Part shown: in pieces, positions 31,813-41,721 of the stretch
Layout: the number at the start of each line of letters is the position of its first letter
Position numbering within the stretch: position 1 is the first letter of the stretch
Assembly (NCBI GenBank): GCA_002341165.1
Contig: DDNL01000090.1
Coordinates: 1 to 50,998 of the forward strand
Direction: 5' to 3'
Length of the DNA: 50,998 nucleotides
Origin: Shewanellaceae bacterium UBA2521
Lineage (GTDB): Bacteria; Pseudomonadota; Gammaproteobacteria; Enterobacterales; Shewanellaceae
Translations under genes and position numbers: made by a program
The notes under the pieces: model-generated
Database searches by the model: none
Seen by the model: the letters and a program-made list of their open reading frames with translations, nothing else
What the model was told of the DNA's origin: nothing

Positions 31813-32271
31813 ATGTTAAGTGGTTCAAGCGCATTGAATTTAGACAGTAAGGGGCGTATGGCATTCCCTGTTCGCTACCGAGATATTCTCGCAGCACAAT
31901 GCGAAGGAAAAGTAGTGTGTACTGTTGATTTATTTTCACCTTGCTTGCTTTTATACCCACAACCACAATGGCTTATCGTTGCAGAAAGACTTGGAGTTTT
32001 ATCAGATACGCATGCAGAACAAAGAGCCATTAAAAGATTACTCCTAGGTCATGCGCATGAGTGTCAGGTCGACAAATTAGGTCGGCTTCTTTTGCCTATG
32101 ACGCTTAGAGACTATGCCTCGCTCGACAAACAGCTCATTTTGGTCGGGCAGCTCAATAAGTTTGAGTTATGGAATGAAACCTTATGGCAAGAACAAGTAA
32201 ATGAAAATAAAGACTTGATAAAGTCTGTCGATTTATCTCATTTTACACAATTACAAAATTTTTCACTATAG
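31813..32271 (+). CDS. mraZ: Transcriptional regulator MraZ
   Basis: AbrB/SpoVT-like DNA-binding protein (152 aa), head of the dcw cluster and repressor of it in E. coli. It has two copies of the MraZ half-domain: SALNLDSKGRMAFPVRYRD (about 6-24) and HECQVDKLGRLLLPMTLRDYA (about 78-98), each with the conserved DxKGR/DxxGR element. It starts after a good GTGAGG ribosome-binding site. Three repeats matching its operator lie upstream, indicating autoregulation. Confidence 0.96.
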   Translation: MLSGSSALNLDSKGRMAFPVRYRDILAAQCEGKVVCTVDLFSPCLLLYPQPQWLIVAERLGVLSDTHAEQRAIKRLLLGHAHECQVDKLGRLLLPMTLRDYASLDKQLILVGQLNKFELWNETLWQEQVNENKDLIKSVDLSHFTQLQNFSL

Positions 32272-32285
32272 ATGTTGAAGTAGTT

Positions 32286-33242
32286 ATGACAAAAGAATTA
32301 GTACATGTAACAGTTTTACTTGATGAAGCTGTTGAGGGGTTAGCGATAAAGCCTGATGGCATTTATGTCGATGGCACTTTCGGTCGAGGCGGCCACTCAA
32401 AGCACATCCTAAAACAACTAGGTGAAAAGGGTAAATTAATCGCAATTGATCGCGACCCTGAAGCCATCACTGCAGCCAAAGCGTTAGAACAAGATCAAAG
32501 GTTTAAGATTGTTCATGGCGAGTTTGCAAAACTTGCAACTTACATCGATGACTTGGGGTTAGCGGGTCAGATCGATGGGGTGTTACTTGACTTAGGTGTG
32601 AGCTCTCCACAGCTCGACGCACCTGAAAGAGGTTTTAGCTTTAGGCACGATGGACCTTTGGATATGCGGATGAACAACAAGCAAGGCAAGACCGCCGCAC
32701 AGTGGATCAACACAGCGAAAGCTGAAGATATCGCTTGGGTACTCAAAACCTATGGCGAGGAACGTTTTGCTAAAAAAATAGCGCGTGCTATTGTTCATGA
32801 CCGTGATGACACACCTTTCACACAAACAAAGCAACTTGCAGACCTCATTGCGCGTATTTTACCTAGTAAAGAAAAAAACAAGCATCCTGCAACGCGCAGT
32901 TTTCAAGCTATTCGCATTTACATCAATAGCGAACTTGAACAAATTGAGCAAGCTCTCGAAGGAAGTTTGTCTGTACTTAAGCCAGGTGGTCACCTATCGG
33001 TTATCAGCTTTCATTCACTCGAAGATCGTCTTGTAAAGCATTTCATTCGCAAGCACAGTCAAGGCCAACAAGTACCTCGTGGATTACCTATCACTGATAA
33101 AGAGCTCGATCAGACTAAAAAGCTCAAAGCAACAAGCAAAGCCATCAAGCCTAGTGCAGCAGAGATTGAGGCAAATCCCCGTTCACGTAGTTCCGTCTTA
33201 AGAACAGCCCAAAGACTGGAAGCAGGAGGCGCTGCAAGATGA
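32286..33242 (+). CDS. rsmH: 16S rRNA m4C1402 methyltransferase RsmH (MraW)
   Basis: SAM-dependent enzyme adding the N4-methyl group to C1402 of 16S rRNA, the same nucleotide that RsmI (5321-6154) methylates on the ribose. The 318-residue product has HVTVLLDEAVEGL, YVDGTFGRGGHSKHIL (SAM site), GVLLDLGVSSPQLD and GPLDMRM, plus the C-terminal VISFHSLEDRLVKHF. It overlaps ftsL by 4 nt. Confidence 0.97.
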   Translation: MTKELVHVTVLLDEAVEGLAIKPDGIYVDGTFGRGGHSKHILKQLGEKGKLIAIDRDPEAITAAKALEQDQRFKIVHGEFAKLATYIDDLGLAGQIDGVLLDLGVSSPQLDAPERGFSFRHDGPLDMRMNNKQGKTAAQWINTAKAEDIAWVLKTYGEERFAKKIARAIVHDRDDTPFTQTKQLADLIARILPSKEKNKHPATRSFQAIRIYINSELEQIEQALEGSLSVLKPGGHLSVISFHSLEDRLVKHFIRKHSQGQQVPRGLPITDKELDQTKKLKATSKAIKPSAAEIEANPRSRSSVLRTAQRLEAGGAAR

Positions 33243-33547
33243 TAGATACAGGGTTGCTTCGTTTAATACAGCATGATTTACGCCACACTTGGCATCAAGC
33301 CATTATAGGACTTGGGATTATTGCTCTAGCGTTTGCGACCGTTTATGTAAGCTATTTAAATAGACAACAAACAGGGCTTTGGGATCAGATGCTCAAACAA
33401 CAAGATGAGCTGAATATCGAATGGCACCACTTACTTTTGGAAGAACAAACCCAAGCGGAACATCATCGTGTGCGAGAAATTGCAACACATCAGCTACATA
33501 TGCATCGCCCGCAACCTAAAGATGAGAGGGTGTTAATTTTACCATGA
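33239..33547 (+). CDS. ftsL: Cell division protein FtsL
   Basis: Bitopic divisome protein (102 aa): short cytoplasmic N-terminus, one transmembrane helix (about 20-40, IIGLGIIALAFATVYVSYL), and a periplasmic coiled coil (about 42-85) that pairs with FtsB and contacts FtsI/FtsW. Sequence conservation in FtsL is low, so the call rests on size, topology, and position between rsmH and ftsI with 4-nt overlaps at both ends. Confidence 0.9.
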   Translation: MIDTGLLRLIQHDLRHTWHQAIIGLGIIALAFATVYVSYLNRQQTGLWDQMLKQQDELNIEWHHLLLEEQTQAEHHRVREIATHQLHMHRPQPKDERVLILP

Positions 33548-35292
33548 GCTTATTAAACCGAAAAAGAGCTGACACATTAATCATCCCATGGCGCTTTTAT
33601 GTTGTTTTGGGGTTTGCCACATTCTTATTCTTTTTACTTGCAACGCGTGCGGCTTACATTCAAATTATTGCACCAGAGAAGTTACGCCAACAGCAAGATG
33701 CACGTACACTTCGCTTAATTGCACATAAAAATCAACGAGGTTTAATCTTAGATCGCCACGGTGAAGTGCTTGCCGCAAGCGTACCTTTGCGTGCCATTTG
33801 GGTCGATCCTCAACATATGCTTCCAGCAGAAAGTTTAGATGATCATCAAAGATGGCAAGCTCTTGCAGATATACTCGAGCAAGATAAAGCAAGCCTTCTC
33901 AAACGCTTAGACGATCATAAAAATCGTCGTTTCTTATATTTAAAGCGTCAGGTCACGCCGGCTGTAGCCGACTATATTGAAAGCTTAAATTTAGCAGGCG
34001 TTTACTGGAAACCCGAATCAAAAAGATTTTATCCAGGTGGTGAGTCCATTGCCCAGCTTATCGGTGTCACCAATATTGATGATCAAGGTATAGAAGGTGT
34101 AGAAAGTTTCTACGATTCCTTTTTAACGACCACCAGCATGAAGCAAAAAGTACGCAAGTCGCGTGATGGCTTTGTCGTCGAGCATTTAGCTATAACTCAA
34201 AAAGGCCAAGAAGCAAATGATATAACACTAAGCATCGATCAACGCATTCAAACCCTCGCCTATGCAGCTTTAAAAAAAGCGACAACAGAGACACAAGCTA
34301 CATCAGGATCAATTGTTGTACTGGATATTAAAACGGGTGAAGTCTTGGCAATGGCCAACACACCTTCTTTTAATCCCAATAACAGTGCGCAACGTCAGAG
34401 TTATCGTATGCGCAATCGTGCCATTACTGATGCATTCGAGCTCGGCTCGGTCATCAAGCCCTTTATGATTGTTGCAGGCTTAGAGGCAGGTACGATTCAA
34501 AGTGATAGTTTAATTGATACCTCACCTGGTTATCTTTATGCCAATGGTAGACGACTGGCTCGCGATCATCATAACCTAGGTAAGATTGGCCTTGAAACCA
34601 TATTACAAAAATCGAGTAATGTCGGCGTCACTAAAGTTGCCTTATCTTTATCGGTACAACAGATCTTAGACACTTATTCTGCGCTGGGCTTAGGTGACTA
34701 TACGGGCATTGAGTTACATGGCGAGTCACCGGGTATTCTCGATTATCGTAATCGCTGGAGTAAACAAGAACAATCAAGCTTGTCTTACGGCTATGGCTTT
34801 TCAGCCACAGCACTACAACTCACCAGAATGTACGCCATACTGGCAAATGATGGCGTGATGATGCCTGTATCTATTCGTAAAGTCGGTGATGTGATTCCTA
34901 CGGGCACTCAAGTGATTTCTAAGCAGGTTGCACAAACGGTTTTACCCATGCTCAAAGGTGTTCTCGGAGATCATGGCACAGCTAAGCAAGCACATATTGA
35001 TGGCTATGCCGTAGCAGGAAAAACAGGCACATCAAGAAAAGCAGTTGCCGGAGGTTATGGTGATGATTATGTCGCCTCTTTCGCAGGCGTTGCACCGCTT
35101 GAAAATCCTAAACTGGCCATTGGTGTGGTGATTAATGAGCCTAAAGGCGATCACTACTACGGTGGTGATGCAGCAGCACCTGTCTTCTCAAAAGTCATGG
35201 CAGGTAGCTTACAACTTCTCAATATTCCATTAAGTGAATTAAGCAAGACTGTTCTTGCACAAGTTCGGTTACAAGAAAAGGTTAAATCATGA
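33544..35292 (+). CDS. ftsI: Septal peptidoglycan transpeptidase FtsI (PBP3)
   Basis: Class B penicillin-binding protein of the divisome. The protein (582 aa) has a membrane anchor (about 19-40), a non-catalytic pedestal domain (about 55-220, with RGLILDRHGEVLA) and a transpeptidase domain. The catalytic motifs are SVIK (S302-K305), SSN (357-359) and KTG (493-495), spaced as in E. coli PBP3. It overlaps ftsL and murE by 4 nt each and is the partner of the glycosyltransferase FtsW at 40534-41721. Confidence 0.98.
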   Translation: MSLLNRKRADTLIIPWRFYVVLGFATFLFFLLATRAAYIQIIAPEKLRQQQDARTLRLIAHKNQRGLILDRHGEVLAASVPLRAIWVDPQHMLPAESLDDHQRWQALADILEQDKASLLKRLDDHKNRRFLYLKRQVTPAVADYIESLNLAGVYWKPESKRFYPGGESIAQLIGVTNIDDQGIEGVESFYDSFLTTTSMKQKVRKSRDGFVVEHLAITQKGQEANDITLSIDQRIQTLAYAALKKATTETQATSGSIVVLDIKTGEVLAMANTPSFNPNNSAQRQSYRMRNRAITDAFELGSVIKPFMIVAGLEAGTIQSDSLIDTSPGYLYANGRRLARDHHNLGKIGLETILQKSSNVGVTKVALSLSVQQILDTYSALGLGDYTGIELHGESPGILDYRNRWSKQEQSSLSYGYGFSATALQLTRMYAILANDGVMMPVSIRKVGDVIPTGTQVISKQVAQTVLPMLKGVLGDHGTAKQAHIDGYAVAGKTGTSRKAVAGGYGDDYVASFAGVAPLENPKLAIGVVINEPKGDHYYGGDAAAPVFSKVMAGSLQLLNIPLSELSKTVLAQVRLQEKVKS

Positions 35293-36761
35293 AGTCTTTA
35301 CAAGAGCTATTACAGCCTTGGCTGTCTTATACAACAATGCTCTGTTTTGAAAATTTATGCATCGATAGTCGCCAAATTAAAACAGGTGATCTGTTCCTTG
35401 CTATGCCAGGACACCAAGTCGATGGGCGTCAATTTATAACTCAAGCTATCAATCAAGGTGCTGTGGCCATCATAGTGCATACTGACAATCCAGCAGAACA
35501 TGGACACATCAAACTGGTAGAAAACATAACGCCGGTTATTTCATTTTTTGAGCTGGCAAATCAAGTTGCACACCTTGCGCAACGGGCCTATCCACTCGAT
35601 ACCACTAAGCTTAATCTTGCTGCAGTCACAGGTACGAATGGTAAAACTTCTGTAACACAACTGATGGCGCAGCTAGTTGAGTTAACTCAACAACGGGCAG
35701 CCATTTTAGGCACTGTCGGTAATGGTTTATGGGGACAACTCCAGCAAACAGATAATACAACGCCTGATGCTACCACCTGTGCTCAGCAACTACATAGATT
35801 TCAGCAACAAGGTGCAACCTTTATTGCGATGGAAGTATCTTCTCATGGTTTGGTACAAAAGCGTATCAACACCCAGCCTTTTAGCCTTGCTATTTTTACT
35901 AACTTAACTCGTGATCATCTTGATTATCATGGCAACATACAAAATTATGCTTTAGCAAAAAAACGCTTATTTAATTTACCACAGATTAAGCAGCATCTTT
36001 TTAATATTGATGATCCAACAGGTGCAAAGTGGTATGAAGAGTTTCAAAATAAAGCAGCAAGTTATAGTTTAAATCCTGACAAGAAAGCTGATTATACGCT
36101 TCATATCACAGACACACATCAAAATGGGTTTAGTGCACAGTTGCATTGGCAAAATGACCAAGTTGATGTGCGCACGCCTTTGCTGGGTACATTTAACCTC
36201 TCTAACTTACTTGCAGCATTAGCAGGACTTCATCTATTGGGGCATGATCTCAAGATACTTTGTGAGCAAGTGCAATACTTGCGACCTGTTACTGGAAGAA
36301 TGGAGTGTTTTAAAGTCAAGCAGCAACCTATGTGTGTTGTCGATTATGCCCATACGCCTGATGCGCTTGAGCAAGCACTCAAAGCACTACAACAGCATTG
36401 TCAAGGTCAGCTGTGGTGTATCGTCGGTTGCGGTGGAGAACGTGATGTCGGTAAAAGACCGATCATGGCAGCCATTGCCGAGCAACATGCTCAGAAATTG
36501 ATTCTTACCGCAGATAATCCACGCTCAGAATCCGTCGAAGCCATTTTATTACACATGAAACAAGGCCTAAAAGCACCTGAAAAAGTTGAGTTTGAACCTA
36601 TTCGACAAACAGCCATTCAAAAAGCACTGGCCCAAGCTAAGCCGCAAGATCTGATTTTGATAGCGGGAAAAGGTCATGAAACATATCAAGAAATCAATGG
36701 CATCAAAAATGATTACAATGAACGCTTGTTTGTACAAGATCTCCTCAAGGAGGCCTCATGA
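35289..36761 (+). CDS. murE: UDP-MurNAc-tripeptide synthetase MurE (meso-DAP adding)
   Basis: Cytoplasmic ligase (490 aa) adding the third amino acid to UDP-MurNAc-L-Ala-D-Glu. The P-loop is AAVTGTNGKTSVTQLM (about 113-128). The DNPR motif in LTADNPRSESVEAI (about 405) is specific for meso-diaminopimelate enzymes, so the peptidoglycan is of the Gram-negative type. The C-terminal ILIAGKGHETYQEI is normal. It overlaps ftsI and murF by 4 nt. Confidence 0.98.
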   Translation: MKSLQELLQPWLSYTTMLCFENLCIDSRQIKTGDLFLAMPGHQVDGRQFITQAINQGAVAIIVHTDNPAEHGHIKLVENITPVISFFELANQVAHLAQRAYPLDTTKLNLAAVTGTNGKTSVTQLMAQLVELTQQRAAILGTVGNGLWGQLQQTDNTTPDATTCAQQLHRFQQQGATFIAMEVSSHGLVQKRINTQPFSLAIFTNLTRDHLDYHGNIQNYALAKKRLFNLPQIKQHLFNIDDPTGAKWYEEFQNKAASYSLNPDKKADYTLHITDTHQNGFSAQLHWQNDQVDVRTPLLGTFNLSNLLAALAGLHLLGHDLKILCEQVQYLRPVTGRMECFKVKQQPMCVVDYAHTPDALEQALKALQQHCQGQLWCIVGCGGERDVGKRPIMAAIAEQHAQKLILTADNPRSESVEAILLHMKQGLKAPEKVEFEPIRQTAIQKALAQAKPQDLILIAGKGHETYQEINGIKNDYNERLFVQDLLKEAS

Positions 36762-38131
36762 TTACAAGACAACTTTCTGAAATTGCGTTTGCTTTAGATG
36801 CCGATCTTTTGGGCCCAGATCAAACGATTCAATCTATTTCAACACACAGTAACGATATTCATGATGCTTGTCTTTTCATTGCTTTGGTCGGCAAAAACTT
36901 CGATGCACACGATTTTGTGCCCGATGCTATTGGGCATGGTTGCTGCGCAGTCTTAGTCGATAGAGAACTTCAAGCGCCTGACCATGTCTCACAACTTGTG
37001 GTTTCTGATACCCAAAAAGCATTAGGATTACTCGGACAGTATGTCTGCAACGAGGTCAATCCTTTTCGCTTAGCGCTTACAGGAAGCTGCGGAAAAACCA
37101 CAGTCAAAGAAATGCTCAGTTGTATCTTGAGTCAAAAAGGTCAAGTACACATGACGCAAGGTAACTTCAATAATGAAATTGGCGTACCTTTAACTTTACT
37201 TGGTTTAACTGAGCAGGATGAATTTGGTGTCTTTGAGCTCGGCGCTAACCATCAACATGAAATTGATTATACATCACACCTTGTACAACCTCAGATTGCA
37301 CTCATCAATAATATAGCACCTGCACATTTAGAAGGTTTTGGTTCTATTGATGGTATAGCACAAGCTAAATCAGAAATATTCAATCATCTGCATCCTCAAG
37401 GTTGTGCCATCATCAATAAAGATGATCATTATGCCGAGCAGTTCATAGAAAAAACCAAAGCCTTTCAGCAAATTTGCTATGCTTCATCGCAAAAAGCCGA
37501 TGTATATGCTGCAAATCTTGAATCTGATGCGCAAGGCTTTTACCAATTTACACTGTATATCAAACAACAATCTGCACAAGTACACCTCACCGTGCCAGGG
37601 CGTCACCAAGTTGATAATGCTTTAGCTGCGGCAGCTATGGCGCATGCTGCACAAATTTCAATCGATCACATTGCGCAGGGATTAAAAAAAGCAACAACTG
37701 TAGCGGGTCGCATGCAATTACATCGATTTCAAGGTGTCATAGTGATGGATGATAGCTATAATGCCAATCCAAAATCAGTCAAGGCAGCTATCGACTGGCT
37801 AAGCGAACGCGATGGTCAGTCTTGGCTTGTTCTCGGAGATTTAGGTGAAATGGGTAGTGAATCCACATCGTGGCATCAACACTTAGGTGACTATGCTGCT
37901 GAAAAAAATATTGATCGCGTGTTTACGCTCGGAGAGTCAAGTAAAATGACGTCCGAAAATTTTGGTGCTGGATTACACTTTTCTGAATTTGATACATTAT
38001 GGCAATCAATAAAAATGCATATACCACAGCAAGAGCATATTAATATACTCGTGAAGGGATCTCGAAGCGCAAAGATGGAGCGCGTTGTTCATGCGCTCAA
38101 TGATTTGCTCACTAAAGGAGATCACCATTAA
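36758..38131 (+). CDS. murF: UDP-MurNAc-pentapeptide synthetase MurF
   Basis: Mur ligase (457 aa) attaching D-Ala-D-Ala to the UDP-MurNAc-tripeptide. The P-loop reads LALTGSCGKTTVKEMLSCIL (about 106-125). FELGANHQHEIDY and INNIAPAHLEGFGSIDGIAQ follow, and MDDSYNANPKSVKAAI (about 328-343) is the MurF signature. It overlaps mraY by one base (TAATG). Confidence 0.98.
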   Translation: MITRQLSEIAFALDADLLGPDQTIQSISTHSNDIHDACLFIALVGKNFDAHDFVPDAIGHGCCAVLVDRELQAPDHVSQLVVSDTQKALGLLGQYVCNEVNPFRLALTGSCGKTTVKEMLSCILSQKGQVHMTQGNFNNEIGVPLTLLGLTEQDEFGVFELGANHQHEIDYTSHLVQPQIALINNIAPAHLEGFGSIDGIAQAKSEIFNHLHPQGCAIINKDDHYAEQFIEKTKAFQQICYASSQKADVYAANLESDAQGFYQFTLYIKQQSAQVHLTVPGRHQVDNALAAAAMAHAAQISIDHIAQGLKKATTVAGRMQLHRFQGVIVMDDSYNANPKSVKAAIDWLSERDGQSWLVLGDLGEMGSESTSWHQHLGDYAAEKNIDRVFTLGESSKMTSENFGAGLHFSEFDTLWQSIKMHIPQQEHINILVKGSRSAKMERVVHALNDLLTKGDHH

Positions 38132-39216
38132 TGTTACTTTACCTTGCGGAATACTTATCACAATTTTATAGCGGATTTCATGTCTTCTCTTATGTTACAT
38201 TTCGCGCTATTTTGGGATTGCTTACCTCTTTAGCTTTTAGCTTATGGAGCGGACCCAAAGTGATTCGCTTTTTACAGAACTTACAAATAGGTCAAGTGGT
38301 GCGCGATGATGGCCCACAAACACACCTCTCGAAATCAGGTACACCGACCATGGGTGGTGTCATGATTCTGATGAGTATGACCTTTAGCACTCTGTGTTGG
38401 GCCGACTTAACCAACCGCCACGTGCTGATCAGTCTCGCCGTTTTATTAAGTTTTGGGTTGATTGGTTTTATCGATGACTATCGTAAAGTCATACGCAAAG
38501 ATCCTAAAGGCCTGATTGCGCGCTGGAAATACTTTTGGCAATCTGTGATTGCTTTAGGTGTCGCCTTTTTCATCTACTTTCATGCATCCAGTCCAGACGA
38601 AACTAAACTAGTTGTACCTTTTTTCAAAGAGTTTATGCCTGATTTGGGCTTGTTTTTTATTGTTTTAGCTTACTTTACGATTGTCGGTTCCAGTAATGCT
38701 GTGAATCTCACAGATGGGCTCGATGGGCTGGCTATTTTACCCACAGTCATGGTTGCGGGTGCTTTAGCCTTAATTGCTTATTTATCGGGTCACATTGAAT
38801 TTGCAAATTATCTGCATATTCCGTATATTACCGACCTCGCCGAGCTGGTTATATTTTGCACTATCATGGTTGGAGCAGGACTAGGCTTCCTTTGGTTTAA
38901 CACTTATCCTGCTCAAGTCTTCATGGGCGATGTAGGGTCTTTATCGCTTGGCGCAACGCTAGGCGTGATTGCCGTACTGGTCCGGCAGGAAATTTTGCTC
39001 ATTATTATGGGTGGAGTTTTTGTTATAGAAACCTTGTCGGTGATCTTACAAGTGACATCATATAAGCTCAGAGGAGGACGTCGTATTTTTCTCATGGCGC
39101 CGATTCACCATCATTTTGAATTAAAAGGCTGGCCAGAACCGCGAGTTATTGTGCGATTTTGGATTATTTCGCTGTTTTTAGTTTTTCTTGGCTTAGCAAC
39201 ATTAAAGTTAAGGTAA
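38131..39216 (+). CDS. mraY: Phospho-MurNAc-pentapeptide translocase MraY
   Basis: Ten-helix membrane enzyme (361 aa) that makes lipid I by transferring phospho-MurNAc-pentapeptide to undecaprenyl phosphate. Landmarks are the SGTPTMGG loop, GFIDDYRKV (catalytic Asp pair), NAVNLTDGLDGLAILP, FMGDVGSLSLGA, and MAPIHHHFELKGWPE near the C-terminus. Length is standard (E. coli 360). Confidence 0.99.
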   Translation: MLLYLAEYLSQFYSGFHVFSYVTFRAILGLLTSLAFSLWSGPKVIRFLQNLQIGQVVRDDGPQTHLSKSGTPTMGGVMILMSMTFSTLCWADLTNRHVLISLAVLLSFGLIGFIDDYRKVIRKDPKGLIARWKYFWQSVIALGVAFFIYFHASSPDETKLVVPFFKEFMPDLGLFFIVLAYFTIVGSSNAVNLTDGLDGLAILPTVMVAGALALIAYLSGHIEFANYLHIPYITDLAELVIFCTIMVGAGLGFLWFNTYPAQVFMGDVGSLSLGATLGVIAVLVRQEILLIIMGGVFVIETLSVILQVTSYKLRGGRRIFLMAPIHHHFELKGWPEPRVIVRFWIISLFLVFLGLATLKLR

Positions 39217-39220
39217 TATC

Positions 39221-40534
39221 ATGCAACACAGGATGACACATATTGTTATTGGTTTAGGCGATACAGGTTTATCTGTTGTGCGCTTTCTCATGCAGCAAGG
39301 TATCACACCTTATGTGATGGATACGCGCATGCAGCCGCCTATGCTCAATACACTCCAAGAAGAATTTCCTGATGTGCCTTATCAACTCGGTGAGCTCAAT
39401 GCCCTACATTTAGCTCAAGCGCAACAAGTTGTAATCAGCCCAGGTATGCCTTTATCTCATCCAGCCTTACAAAGTGCGATAGATCACAAGGTAGATATCG
39501 TCGGTGATATCGAGCTTTTTGCACGTGCCGTGCAAAAAAGTAAAGCAAAAGTGGTAGGCATTACAGGCTCTAACGGTAAGTCCACAGTCACCACTTTAGT
39601 GAGTGAAATTCTAACAGCATCTGGTTTACGTTGCGCTATTGGAGGTAACATAGGGATTCCTGCTTTATCTCTTTTAGACGATCATATCGATGTCTACGTT
39701 CTAGAGCTGTCTAGCTTTCAGCTTGAAACAACAAAGTCGTTAAATTGTGATATCAGTGTGGTTTTAAATATCAGTCATGATCATCAAGACCGTTATCCTC
39801 ATTTTGAAGCCTACAGGCAAGCCAAGCTGAAACTCTATCAACAATCAAAAAACCAATTGATACATTACAGTGATCCTTTAGTGCAAGATGCCTCTGCTAA
39901 AAATCCTATCTTTTTTAACGACCAGTGTCATGTTCGTACTGTGTGGTATATCAAGAACAATCAAGTTTGGTATCACAATATTCCTCTTTGTCCTGTAGAA
40001 AGCTTTAAACTCATGGGAGCACACAATCATCTCAATTATGTTGCAGCGATGGCGCTGGCTCAACATGTTGGAGCAACTCGTAGCGGACTGCTCAAAGCCA
40101 CGCAAAACTTTAAAGGTCTTGCGCATCGTTTTCAATGGGTTTGCGACCAAGAAGGTGTACGCTATATCAACGACTCCAAGGCAACTAATGTCGGCGCAAC
40201 TCTGGCAGCACTCGAAGGCTTGAAGTCACATACAGGACGCTTGATACTCATTGCCGGAGGCGATGCTAAACAGGCTGACTTAAGTCCCCTACAACCTGCA
40301 CTGCAACATGTCAGCTTACTGATTGCTTTAGGGCAAGATGGGGCACAATTGGCTCAACTCTCACCCTGCAGCAAACAGGTTGAAACAATGAAGGAGGCCG
40401 TTGACACAGCTGCAAAACACGCGAAGCAAGGCGACATAATATTACTCTCACCCGCTTGTGCAAGTTGGGATATGTATCCTAATTTTATGGTTCGTGGTGA
40501 CGACTTTTGCCAATGTATTGAGGTGCTCAGATAA
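39221..40534 (+). CDS. murD: UDP-MurNAc-L-alanine:D-glutamate ligase MurD
   Basis: Mur ligase (437 aa) with an N-terminal Rossmann-like domain (HIVIGLGDTGLSVVRFL), a central ATPase domain with VVGITGSNGKSTVTTLVSEI (about 112-131), and the C-terminal segment LSPACASWDMYPNFMVRGDD. The ATG at 39221 has AAGG 7 nt upstream; the ATG four codons later is possible. It overlaps ftsW by one base. Confidence 0.97.
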   Translation: MQHRMTHIVIGLGDTGLSVVRFLMQQGITPYVMDTRMQPPMLNTLQEEFPDVPYQLGELNALHLAQAQQVVISPGMPLSHPALQSAIDHKVDIVGDIELFARAVQKSKAKVVGITGSNGKSTVTTLVSEILTASGLRCAIGGNIGIPALSLLDDHIDVYVLELSSFQLETTKSLNCDISVVLNISHDHQDRYPHFEAYRQAKLKLYQQSKNQLIHYSDPLVQDASAKNPIFFNDQCHVRTVWYIKNNQVWYHNIPLCPVESFKLMGAHNHLNYVAAMALAQHVGATRSGLLKATQNFKGLAHRFQWVCDQEGVRYINDSKATNVGATLAALEGLKSHTGRLILIAGGDAKQADLSPLQPALQHVSLLIALGQDGAQLAQLSPCSKQVETMKEAVDTAAKHAKQGDIILLSPACASWDMYPNFMVRGDDFCQCIEVLR

Positions 40535-41721
40535 TGCTCACTCAAGCGCTTAGTCACCTAAAAAATTTACTGCAAATAAATAGCTCAGGCCATGCTACAG
40601 CCCCTTATGATCGCACTTTATTTTTAAGTATTTTATATCTGATTGGGTTTGGCTTTATTATGGTCAGCTCAGCCTCTATCGTTGAAGTGGCTCAAGAAAG
40701 CACACACAATCCTTTTCACTTTGCACAGCGCCATCTATTTTATATGTTCTGTTGTGTTGTCGTTACGGTCAGCGTGTTGGCAACACCAATGCAAAAATGG
40801 ATGAATTGGAGTGCACCGATTCTCTTACTGGTCGGCTTGTTGCTTATTTTGGTATTGATAGTAGGTACAACTGTAAATGGCGCAACACGCTGGTTAGCTT
40901 TAGGTCCAGTGCGCATTCAAATAGCAGAGCTAGCTAAGTTTGCTTTTACACTGTATATGGCAAGTTATCTGGTTAGACGTTACCAAGAAGTTCAAAGTCA
41001 TGCAAAAGGCTTCTATAAACCTATTGCTTTACTTTTTATCTATTCAGCCTTGCTACTTTTACAACCTGACCTAGGGAGTGTTGTCGTATTGTTTGTCATT
41101 GCTGTGAGTCTTCTCTTCTTAGCAGGTGCAAAATTACGCGACTTTTTTATACTCTTATTCAGTGGCTTACTCTTAATTGGTAGCTTAGCTGTGTTGTCTC
41201 CCTATCGACTCAGACGTATGACGGCATTCATAGATCCTTGGCAAGATCCTTTTGGTTCAGGTTATCAGTTAACCCAGTCTTTGATGGCTTATGGCCGAGG
41301 AGGTTGGTTTGGCGAAGGTCTAGGTAATAGTATCCAAAAATTAAAATATTTGCCCGAAGCTCATACTGATTTTATTGCCGCCATTATAGGCGAAGAACTG
41401 GGTTTTATGGGTGTACTGTTTAGTCTCTTTGTGCTCTTTGCTGTAGCAACAAAAGCTATGCATTTAGGCAAATGTTGTCTGAAGCATAAAAAACATTTCG
41501 AAGGCTTTATTGCTTATGGAATAGGCATCTGGTTTTTTTTCCAAACTTTGGTCAACACAGGCGCAAGCATGGGACTACTGCCAACTAAGGGATTAACCTT
41601 ACCTTTTATCAGCTACGGTGGTAGTAGCCTTTTAATTATGACAGCAGCATCGATGATGCTCATTCGTATTGGCTACGAAACCAGTACAGAGCGTAATCAA
41701 AAAGTACAGAGGACATCATGA
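40534..41721 (+). CDS. ftsW: Septal peptidoglycan glycosyltransferase FtsW
   Basis: SEDS-family polymerase (395 aa) with about ten transmembrane helices. Motifs include GATRWLALGPVRIQIAELAK (about 113-132), the FIDPWQDPFGSGYQLTQSL segment, YLPEAHTDFIAAIIGEELGF, and LPFISYGGSSLLIMTAA near the end. It works with FtsI in septal wall synthesis. It overlaps murD by one base and murG by 4 nt. Confidence 0.98.
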   Translation: MLTQALSHLKNLLQINSSGHATAPYDRTLFLSILYLIGFGFIMVSSASIVEVAQESTHNPFHFAQRHLFYMFCCVVVTVSVLATPMQKWMNWSAPILLLVGLLLILVLIVGTTVNGATRWLALGPVRIQIAELAKFAFTLYMASYLVRRYQEVQSHAKGFYKPIALLFIYSALLLLQPDLGSVVVLFVIAVSLLFLAGAKLRDFFILLFSGLLLIGSLAVLSPYRLRRMTAFIDPWQDPFGSGYQLTQSLMAYGRGGWFGEGLGNSIQKLKYLPEAHTDFIAAIIGEELGFMGVLFSLFVLFAVATKAMHLGKCCLKHKKHFEGFIAYGIGIWFFFQTLVNTGASMGLLPTKGLTLPFISYGGSSLLIMTAASMMLIRIGYETSTERNQKVQRTS